DNA from: Anaerolineae bacterium
GTDB taxonomy: Bacteria; Chloroflexota; Anaerolineae; Aggregatilineales; Phototrophicaceae
NCBI GenBank assembly: GCA_019912905.1
Contig: JAIOHO010000675.1
Location: forward strand, 1-9,727
Length of the DNA stretch: 9,727 bases
Direction: 5' to 3'
Program-made: the position numbers and the translations under genes
Notes under the pieces: model-generated
The model's input: only the letters and a program-made list of their open reading frames with translations
The model's database searches: none
What the model was told of the DNA's origin: nothing
In this document: piece after piece, positions 1 to 5,392 of the stretch
Numbering within the stretch: the first letter of the stretch is position 1
How the letters are laid out: each line of letters opens with the position of its first letter

Positions 1-95
1 GTATCGACTACCGTAAAACCTTTGCGCTGCATGGTGATTGAAACCAGCGAGCGCATCACCATTTCGTCATCAATCACGAGGATTTTTTTGCGCAT
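1..95 (-). CDS. Response regulator receiver domain protein, N-terminal fragment
   Basis: Only the first 31 codons are inside the window; the gene continues past the left edge. The translation begins MRKKILVIDDEMVMRSL, the beta-1 strand and acidic pocket (Asp9, Asp10, Glu11) of a CheY-like receiver domain, followed by a helix and then QRKGF leading into beta-2. The phosphoacceptor Asp, the signalling lysine and any output domain lie outside, so DNA-binding and stand-alone types cannot be told apart. The ATG at 93-95 is chosen because the receiver fold starts at once after it and an AAGG lies about 10 bases upstream. In receiver proteins a partner histidine kinase phosphorylates the conserved Asp; none is visible here. 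The two small genes upstream are on the same strand, so co-transcription is possible, but the 120-bp gap holds a strong inverted repeat. Confidence 0.85.
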   Translation of the reverse strand, partial: MRKKILVIDDEMVMRSLVSITMQRKGFTVVD

Positions 96-161
96 TGCCA
101 GCCGCCTTATGACCTTCCACTACCATCTGCCGAAACATGCCAGTGAGAGCGCTGCCAGATA

Positions 162-197
162 GGGTTGGATGGATTGATCTCGATTCTCATCCAACCC
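162..197. repeat. Perfect 10-bp inverted repeat (hairpin)
   Basis: The left arm GGGTTGGATG (162-171) and right arm CATCCAACCC (188-197) are exact reverse complements around a 16-base loop. The repeat sits between the stop of the NHLP-like gene (216) and the start of the response regulator gene (95), both on the minus strand. No T-run follows on either strand, so it is not a standard intrinsic terminator. It could be an RNA hairpin that protects or terminates the upstream transcript, or an operator for a dimeric regulator. The arms are seen directly; the role is inferred. Confidence 0.65.
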
Positions 198-215
198 GTG
201 TTAGGCATCGTGTTC

Positions 216-539
216 TCAAGAAGCTTCCTCCAGGTACTGACCCTGTGGGCCAGCCATGATTGCTTCGGCAAATTCGGTTAAGGTCGCGGCCTGGATCGAA
301 CGCAGACACGCCTGTGTTGCGGGTGAAAGTTCAAATGCGGCCAATAAGGATGCATCCCGGTCTTTCAGCAGCCGCCGGCAAATATCGCTGTCCAGCAGTG
401 CCAGGCCCATCAGGTTGTCAAGGCGCTTGCGTTCTTCTTTGGAGTTCACGTAATCCCACCAGGCGGTGGTTCCCTGAAAGCCGTGACCATTCGGCCAGGG
501 CAGAACGTCCATCGTGGGGGTGGTGTAAGAGCTTGCCAT
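216..539 (-). CDS. Os1348/NHLP-clan-like small protein, possible RiPP precursor
   Basis: A 107-residue protein. The ATG at 537-539 is preferred over an upstream in-frame start at 617 because AAGGAG lies 8 bases before it. The N-terminal 40 residues are unusual and aromatic (PWPNGHGF at 14-21, WWDY at 27-30). From about residue 40 the pattern is a compact helical domain: GLALLDSDICRRLLKDRDA (45-63), then AAFELSP (67-73), then LTEFAEAI (87-94), ending GPQGQYLEEAS. The spacing of ALLD, LLKD, F-x-LS and the final FA helix resembles the NHLP/Os1348 clan of leader-peptide-like proteins found in Chloroflexota. The short tail has no Cys and only one Ser, so a classical modified core is not obvious; Cys occurs only at 53 and 78, inside the helical domain. 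No maturation enzyme is visible nearby. It could instead be a stand-alone helical protein. The family call is by eye. Confidence 0.6.
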   Translation of the reverse strand: MASSYTTPTMDVLPWPNGHGFQGTTAWWDYVNSKEERKRLDNLMGLALLDSDICRRLLKDRDASLLAAFELSPATQACLRSIQAATLTEFAEAIMAGPQGQYLEEAS

Positions 540-653
540 TTGCTTTTTCTCCTTATGCAGAACGACTGCCATCATGCCGGATGAACAGGTCATCCGTCTC
601 TGGCCTGCCGCTGGCACCCGGTTCTTGCTTCCTGTGCGCTGGGTTGGTGTGGA

Positions 654-812
654 TCAGTGAACGCCGCCGGTGGCTTTGCCCGCCAGAGCCTGTTCATGAC
701 CACTTCCCAGTCCGAGCAGCATCAGCATTACCGCGCTCGCCGTAAGCAGCAGCTTCGTGCGCCGGGGGTCTGCGGCCAGCCAACTGGTCATCAAAATCAT
801 CGAACTCTTCAT
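654..812 (-). CDS. Small hydrophobic peptide, 52 residues, unknown function
   Basis: This short gene reads MKSSMILMTSWLAADPRRTK, then a hydrophobic helix at about residues 21-36 (LLLTASAVMLMLLGLG), then a polar tail SGHEQALAGKATGGVH. AGGAG (820-824) lies 7 bases before the ATG, which strongly supports translation. The basic stretch PRRTK just before the helix suggests an N-in single-pass membrane peptide. It might also be a secreted peptide, since ALAG at 42-45 resembles a signal-peptidase site. It is followed after 114 bp by the NHLP-like gene on the same strand, so the two may share a transcript. I recognise no family. Its small size and lack of a homolog call keep confidence moderate. Confidence 0.55.
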   Translation of the reverse strand: MKSSMILMTSWLAADPRRTKLLLTASAVMLMLLGLGSGHEQALAGKATGGVH

Positions 813-910
813 GATTGTTCTCCTGCTTCCACCACTTCTTCCTGTGTATTGGTGTCACTTTATCAGGGGGTGCTGAACGAACTGCTTACCAAATCACGGT
901 AGCGGTGTGG

Positions 911-938
911 AAAACAAAAAACCGCCTCGAAGGGTGGT
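911..938 (-). terminator. Possible terminator or attenuator hairpin
   Basis: Read on the minus strand, ACCACC (938-933) can pair with GGCGGT (926-921) with one A-C mismatch around a 6-base loop, and a T-rich run follows (complement of the A-run at 911-921). It lies about 100 bases upstream of the 52-residue peptide gene. It could therefore attenuate a leader transcript, or stop antisense reading from the plus-gene region. The stem is short and imperfect, so this is tentative. Confidence 0.25.
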
Positions 939-983
939 CTCAGATGACGATCAGCCTTTAGCAAAGTGCTGTTGGCTGTGCCG

Positions 984-989
984 TATACT
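984..989 (+). promoter_or_regulatory. Putative -10 box for membrane protein gene
   Basis: TATACT matches five of six positions of the sigma-70 -10 consensus and lies 36 bases before the ATG at 1026. The same octamer GTATACTT occurs upstream of the large regulator on the other strand. No clear -35 hexamer is seen at the right spacing. Confidence 0.3.
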
Positions 990-1025
990 TGGGTGAGCAG
1001 AAGGTATCACATCAAGAGATCAAAC

Positions 1026-1448
1026 ATGACGGCAGCGAAAACAAATTCTCTTTCCGCAGAAGATATAAAAACCCGCTTATCAACTTTGACTGCGGAAGAA
1101 TTGAATAGCCTGCGGGATACTTATGATGTTCGCTGGCGTACAAGTTGGCTGCGATCAACCGGTTGGTTAAATGTGATCTTGGGTGGGCTGACGCTCTGGC
1201 TGGGTTTAACCTGCCCATGCGGTTTTACTGTCCCAAAGCTGATTCAAGCCCTGGCAGGCGGCCTTATCGTTGGTCAAAGCGTCTGGGCGATTATGTTGCC
1301 AAGCACCGCCGGATTCCTGCGATTCGCTCTTGTATTCTTAGGAGCGGGTATCTGGAACCTTCTGCTGGCCCTGAGTGAGGGTTTTGCGGGCGGCGCGTTC
1401 CTGGTCGGATTGCTGGGCGTGGCCCAATTGCGATGGGCCAACCTATAG
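1026..1448 (+). CDS. Four-helix integral membrane protein, unknown function
   Basis: A 140-residue protein. The first 40 residues are soluble and helix-prone (AEDIKTRL, TAEELNSLRD, WRTSW). Four hydrophobic segments follow at about 47-63, 72-91, 96-116 and 119-135, separated by very short loops; a CPCG motif (63-66) ends the first. The ATG at 1026 is chosen because an earlier GTG at 966 would add an unlikely basic/aromatic tail and has no ribosome binding site. The SD at 1026 is itself weak (AAGAGA). I do not recognise the family. The next gene starts 22 bases after the stop on the same strand, which suggests a two-gene transcript of membrane proteins. The cytoplasmic N-terminal domain may bind a partner, but nothing indicates which. 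Confidence 0.65.
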   Translation: MTAAKTNSLSAEDIKTRLSTLTAEELNSLRDTYDVRWRTSWLRSTGWLNVILGGLTLWLGLTCPCGFTVPKLIQALAGGLIVGQSVWAIMLPSTAGFLRFALVFLGAGIWNLLLALSEGFAGGAFLVGLLGVAQLRWANL

Positions 1449-1470
1449 GGAGTATCGGCGTTTTCAGGGA

Positions 1471-1959
1471 ATGGCGCTGCCCGAATCTCCCACAGGCATT
1501 ACCCGATTTTATGATGAGGTATGGGATGCGATTACAAAAGGGGTTCTCAAACAGGATTCTGCCATTATTCGCTTGTGGGTTGGGCGTACCTTATGGTATG
1601 GGCTTTTACTGAACAGTAGGATTGTATTTGTTTTTCGTGGGCGGAAGATGTTGATTATTCAAGACAGGGAAAATGCGGATTTCTTGCTGACCAGCACCAA
1701 TCCGATGAGGAAGCGGCGAGTATACGGACGGATAAGGCTCAACGTCGCGGTTGAACGCGCCATGATGAAGCGTGACTCGTTCGAAAAATATGTTCGTTGG
1801 AAGGGGCAGGAAGAGGCGCTTTCGCAGGTCACACCGACCCTGTGGCAGCGTTTACCGCGAGTGGTCAGAATAGTTTTGATCGCTATCGGTGGGGTGATCT
1901 TACTCTACGTGGTGTTCATCACAATTGGCGTGATTGGCCTACTCATTCAGTATAGTTGA
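1471..1959 (+). CDS. Hypothetical protein with C-terminal membrane anchor
   Basis: A 162-residue basic protein. Residues 10-75 form a mixed domain with LWVGRTLWYGLL (35-46) and two beta-like strands (IVFVF, MLIIQ). A strongly basic stretch follows (PMRKRRVYGR at 78-87), then a charged helix. The last 30 residues (131-158) are one long membrane helix rich in Val, Ile and Leu. The layout suggests a tail-anchored or C-terminally anchored cytoplasmic domain, with RLPR just before the helix. The start is uncertain: ATG 1471 has AGGGA touching it with no spacer, and AGGGAG at 1447-1452 is 18 bases away. Earlier in-frame starts would overlap the upstream gene. No family is recognised. It ends 34 bp before the convergent regulator gene. 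Confidence 0.6.
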   Translation: MALPESPTGITRFYDEVWDAITKGVLKQDSAIIRLWVGRTLWYGLLLNSRIVFVFRGRKMLIIQDRENADFLLTSTNPMRKRRVYGRIRLNVAVERAMMKRDSFEKYVRWKGQEEALSQVTPTLWQRLPRVVRIVLIAIGGVILLYVVFITIGVIGLLIQYS

Positions 1960-1993
1960 AATCTTCACTTTGGGAGGGTGACGACCCGTATCT

Positions 1994-4900
1994 TCAAGCC
2001 AGCAGGCGATTGGCGAGTTCAATCGTCTCCGGGGAAGGTTCGACGGCCAGGTCCTGACGCAGCAGCTCACGGAGTTTGTGGAGATGCGTGCGAATCTGAT
2101 GCTTTTCACCGAGATCGGCGTAACAGATCATAATGGCGCGGTTGATGTCCTCGCGGTACGGCTCCAGATCGACCGCATCTTTAAACGCGCTGACCGCCGC
2201 CCGGAAGTCGCCGCGCGCACGGGCACATTCGCCAACACCGATTAAGGCTTCGATGTACGCCTCATGCAGATTTTCGCGCCTGGAAATCGCCCATTCACGA
2301 TCCATGCCTGCCAGAAATTCGCCATGATAGAGCGTCACAGCTTTGCGCCACAAATCCTCTGTACGGGCGTCGCGGGGCGATAACAAACGCGCCTGCGTAA
2401 TCAGGGTTTCCACCTCCTGGGCATCACACCAGATCTCAGTCTGTGGATTCAACTGATAACGATCGTCCTGATACACGATGATACTTTCCCCCAGGGCGTG
2501 GCGGGCGCGATACAGCGTCGTATGGAAGCGGGAGCGCGCACGGCTTGAGGTGCTGTCGGGCCAGAATTCGAGGTTTATATCTTCGCGGGTGACAGGGCCG
2601 CAGAACAGCAGATAGAAAAATAACTCTCTGGCTGCGTTCGCCCGCCAATCCGACGTGCTTACACGAACCCCGTCGCGTTCGACGCCTTCTTGTCCCAGTG
2701 TAAGCACCCGGAGCTTGTAGGTGTCCTGATTGAGGGCTGCGACCAGTGGTTTCTCGATGGCAGTGGGTGCGCTGTAACGCGACTCGCTCAGGCGCTTCAA
2801 GGCGTCCACAATCCACTTGTAACGGGCCTGGCGGGGTTTGATCAGCGCTTCCAGGGTAGGAGCACGCAGCATTTCGGCGGCCAGCGGCTGGGCGCTTTCC
2901 AGCTCGCTCGCAATTTCCAGAGCGTCTTCCAGGTGGTCCTGGGCGGCGGAGGTATTTGAAACTCGGAGTGCGGCCTGGGCGCACAGTGCCAGAATCTGGA
3001 TCAGTTCCATTTGCAGGCCGCTGGCGCGTACCTGGGTGGCAATCTGGACGAGTTTTGTGTACGCCTGCGCTGCCTCGGTCGATAGACGTGCCGACCAGAT
3101 GGCGGCCTGCGCCTGCGATTTTAAGATGCCGAGATGATATTTTTCGGCCAATGCTGCGGCTTCGGTCGCCAGAGAAATCGCATCGCGAAAATTGCCCTGC
3201 CAGCGTTCGAGGGTGGACATGCTGATAAGGACGGAACTGGTCAGATACGGTTCGTTTGTGTCGTTGATCTCCAGGGATCGGCGATAAAGCTGGTGCGATT
3301 CATCATATGCACCGCGATCTCGCTGAAGATCGCCCAGACTCCATAACAGATAACTTTCTGCCCGGTTGTTCGCGACGCGGGCCACCACACTAAGCCCCTC
3401 TTGAAATGTCGCCAGCGCCCGCTGATAGTCGCTGTATTGATGATAATGGACCCCCAGGTTGTTCAGCGCCAGTGCCAGCGCTCCAGTGTTGCCCAATTTG
3501 CGGCGCAGGGCGACCACTTCCTGCAAGCAGGCTGCCGAATCGCTCAGTCGCCCCAGGCCGCTGTAGGCGACCTCCAGGGTTTGCAGCACTTTCGAGAGTG
3601 CGAAGGCATCGCCATCTGCGCGGTAAATGGGCAGCGCTTCCTCAAGATAGCGGGTGGCCTCGACAATATTTCCCAGGTTGATCTGGGCAGTTCCCAAAAT
3701 CGTCAGGGCACGTCCGTGCAAATGGGCAATGTCCAGGTCAGTCGCCAGGAAGTCTGAAGCCAGATCGACGGCCTGCTCGTAATCGCCCCGCTGAAGATGC
3801 AGCATCGCCAGCAAGATCTGGACTTCTGCAATGCCCTGAGCATTCTCCTGTGCCGCGAATGTTTGCTCCGCATGGCCGAGTTCGATCTGGGCGACATCAT
3901 AATTGTAGCGGTCGATGTGGATCTTGGCGCAGGTACACAACAGGCGCGGGATCTCGCTCTTGGCACGCTTCAGACGGCTCCACCATTCCAACAGCGTTTC
4001 GACCTTGCCCTGCACGAAATAGGTTTCGCAGACGCGCTCCACCAGGACGACCGCATGCTGGACCTGCCCGGCGGTGAGATAATGATCGACCGCCTCAATG
4101 ATCTGATCCTGCTTTTCGAACCATTCCGCGGCCCTGGCGTGCAGACTTCGGAAGAGTTTTTGATTGGTCTCTTTGAGCTGTTTCTGAAGAAAATCCCGGA
4201 ACAGGGAGTGATAGGCCAGGCCGCCGGTGACGCGCGCCACGAACATGTTGCGATTGAGAGCCTGCACCAGCATCGCCATAGCATCCGGTATCTGCAGGGC
4301 CTCGGTACATAATTCGGGAGTCAGGCGAACCAGGGTAGAAGAGGCCAGGAGGAAGTCGCGGACGTCGCGTGGTTGGGCTTGCAGCATCGAGCGGGCCAGA
4401 TCGCTGAACAAAGCCTCTGGGCCTACACCGCCGCGTAACATCACGCGTTCGAGATCTTTTGGCAGCGGTTGGAGGGCCAGGATGGTGCCCGCGGGCCAGC
4501 CCTCGAGCCGTACTTCCCAATCCTCGACTTCGGTTGGCGTGGGTGGTTTGCCCCGAATGCGGGTGGCAAGCGAATGAATTTCGTCGCGGCGGAATTTCAA
4601 TTCTTCCTGACCGATCGCCAGCACTTCGCGGCGGGCGATCATTTCCGTCAGGGGCAGGTCAGGCAGCACGCGGCTGATGATGACCACATGCAGCTTGGCA
4701 GGTAACTGGGTGACCAGCGTGCGCAGCCAGGTTTCGGCAGGCAGTGACCCGGCCAGGTGTTGCGTATCGTCGAAAATGTAGATGATCTGGCTGGTCAGGT
4801 ACTCGCGCAGGTATTCAGCGATGTGCGTGGCAAGTTCGATGGGCGGGTTGCCGTAAGCAGTCGGCAAATTCTGGATGCCCGGGGCAAGCGGTTCCAGAAT

Positions 4901-5152
4901 ACTCAGGGCACGATGATGAAGCACCGGTACGTCGCGCTGGCTGGGTTCAATCGTATGCCAGACGACCGGCAGATTGGCCTGACGCATGAACTGAGTCGCC
5001 AGAGTCGTCTTGCCATAACCGGGCGGCGCGCTGATGAGTGTGAGCTTATGGTCGACTGCCTGGCTGAGCTTATCAATCAACCGCTGTCGAACGATCAGCC
5101 CAGAACCACCGCTCCCTTGCAGATTGCTATTGTGATGAGCCGAAGACATCAT
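1994..5152 (-). CDS. MalT-like STAND ATPase regulator with C-terminal winged helix and BTAD
   Basis: A large signal-transduction transcription factor, 1052 residues from the ATG at 5150-5152. An in-frame TTG at 5167 would add five residues; a second ATG follows directly; SD signals are weak for all. Domains in order: a P-loop NTPase with Walker A APPGYGKTT (42-50), Walker B IIYIFDD (123-129) and a sensor strand VVIISR (156-161); a MalT-type linker containing WEVRLEGWPAGT; a winged-helix-like region; then TPR-like helical repeats over roughly 320-750. The C-terminus has an OmpR/SARP-type winged helix from about 814 (motifs LRVLTLG and FWPDS) and then a BTAD helical domain (about 908-1052, with YHGEFLAGM). 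In STAND regulators, ligand and ATP binding to the sensor drive oligomerisation and promoter activation. The usual MalT LuxR-type helix-turn-helix is replaced here by the winged helix/BTAD pair. It is divergent from the amidase operon and probably regulates it; the inducer is unknown. Confidence 0.9.
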   Translation of the reverse strand: MMSSAHHNSNLQGSGGSGLIVRQRLIDKLSQAVDHKLTLISAPPGYGKTTLATQFMRQANLPVVWHTIEPSQRDVPVLHHRALSILEPLAPGIQNLPTAYGNPPIELATHIAEYLREYLTSQIIYIFDDTQHLAGSLPAETWLRTLVTQLPAKLHVVIISRVLPDLPLTEMIARREVLAIGQEELKFRRDEIHSLATRIRGKPPTPTEVEDWEVRLEGWPAGTILALQPLPKDLERVMLRGGVGPEALFSDLARSMLQAQPRDVRDFLLASSTLVRLTPELCTEALQIPDAMAMLVQALNRNMFVARVTGGLAYHSLFRDFLQKQLKETNQKLFRSLHARAAEWFEKQDQIIEAVDHYLTAGQVQHAVVLVERVCETYFVQGKVETLLEWWSRLKRAKSEIPRLLCTCAKIHIDRYNYDVAQIELGHAEQTFAAQENAQGIAEVQILLAMLHLQRGDYEQAVDLASDFLATDLDIAHLHGRALTILGTAQINLGNIVEATRYLEEALPIYRADGDAFALSKVLQTLEVAYSGLGRLSDSAACLQEVVALRRKLGNTGALALALNNLGVHYHQYSDYQRALATFQEGLSVVARVANNRAESYLLWSLGDLQRDRGAYDESHQLYRRSLEINDTNEPYLTSSVLISMSTLERWQGNFRDAISLATEAAALAEKYHLGILKSQAQAAIWSARLSTEAAQAYTKLVQIATQVRASGLQMELIQILALCAQAALRVSNTSAAQDHLEDALEIASELESAQPLAAEMLRAPTLEALIKPRQARYKWIVDALKRLSESRYSAPTAIEKPLVAALNQDTYKLRVLTLGQEGVERDGVRVSTSDWRANAARELFFYLLFCGPVTREDINLEFWPDSTSSRARSRFHTTLYRARHALGESIIVYQDDRYQLNPQTEIWCDAQEVETLITQARLLSPRDARTEDLWRKAVTLYHGEFLAGMDREWAISRRENLHEAYIEALIGVGECARARGDFRAAVSAFKDAVDLEPYREDINRAIMICYADLGEKHQIRTHLHKLRELLRQDLAVEPSPETIELANRLLA

Positions 5153-5184
5153 GCAAGTCCCGACCAATGATTGTATTTACTATA

Positions 5185-5190
5185 AGTATA
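5185..5190 (-). promoter_or_regulatory. Putative -10 box for the STAND/BTAD regulator gene
   Basis: Read on the minus strand this is TATACT, followed at once by TATAGT, 32 bases before the ATG at 5152. No good -35 hexamer is seen at 16-18 bases, so the promoter may be weak or need an activator. Confidence 0.3.
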
Positions 5191-5327
5191 CCGAGACTAC
5201 CGCGTATTTTGGCGAAAAATCCGTGCCCGTATCGTTTGGAATAAGATATAACTTCAATAGAGAATCGTTAGATTGGAACTGGGCGCGATATTAACACAAG
5301 CTTTAAGATATTTCTAGCGATTGGTCC

Positions 5328-5349
5328 CATTTGCTTTTTGTGTCAAATG
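5328..5349. repeat. Short inverted repeat, possible operator
   Basis: CATTTG (5328-5333) and CAAATG (5344-5349) are exact reverse complements 10 bases apart, so arm centres are 16 bases apart. It lies 44 bases before the amidase start. A short dyad of this kind can arise by chance in AT-rich DNA; an operator role is inferred from position. Confidence 0.3.
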
Positions 5350-5392
5350 AGATTAACTTAAGCGACTCAAGCTCACAGGTAGTGTAACCAAA

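Larger units (their letters stand above)
813..1025. other. Divergent intergenic region between minus and plus genes
   Basis: This 213-bp stretch separates the minus-strand 52-residue gene from the plus-strand membrane protein gene and should hold both promoters. It contains the AGGAG of the minus gene, a hairpin followed by an A/T-run at 911-938, and a TATACT -10-like box at 984-989. I saw no convincing RNA gene or other reading frame. Confidence 0.5.
5153..5392. promoter_or_regulatory. Divergent AT-rich regulatory region
   Basis: This 240-bp region between the regulator and the amidase operon is clearly more AT-rich than its flanks. It holds a TATACT box for the minus gene, two copies of TAAGATAT (5242-5249 and 5304-5311, 62 bp apart), and an inverted repeat CATTTG-N10-CAAATG (5328-5333/5344-5349). 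ATTGG also occurs twice (5272-5276 and 5320-5324). No convincing -35/-10 pair is seen for the plus-strand operon, which would fit activator-dependent transcription. These elements are candidate operators only. Confidence 0.5.

Noticed and set aside
540..617. N-terminal extension of the NHLP-like gene to position 617
   Set aside because: AAGGAG lies 8 bases before the internal ATG at 539, and the extension would translate through that SD. No SD precedes the 617 start.
260..745. 161-codon plus-strand frame
   Set aside because: It runs antisense across two minus-strand genes with strong SD sequences. The product is Arg/Ser/Pro-rich without a domain.
1976..1987. GGGT-GACG-ACCC hairpin between the convergent genes
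   Set aside because: The stem is only four base pairs with no T-run on either strand, too weak to call a terminator although the position would suit one.
2436..2984. 182-codon minus-strand frame inside the regulator
   Set aside because: It overlaps the coding part of the large regulator in another frame. The composition is Arg/Pro-rich, typical of an out-of-frame GC-rich reading.
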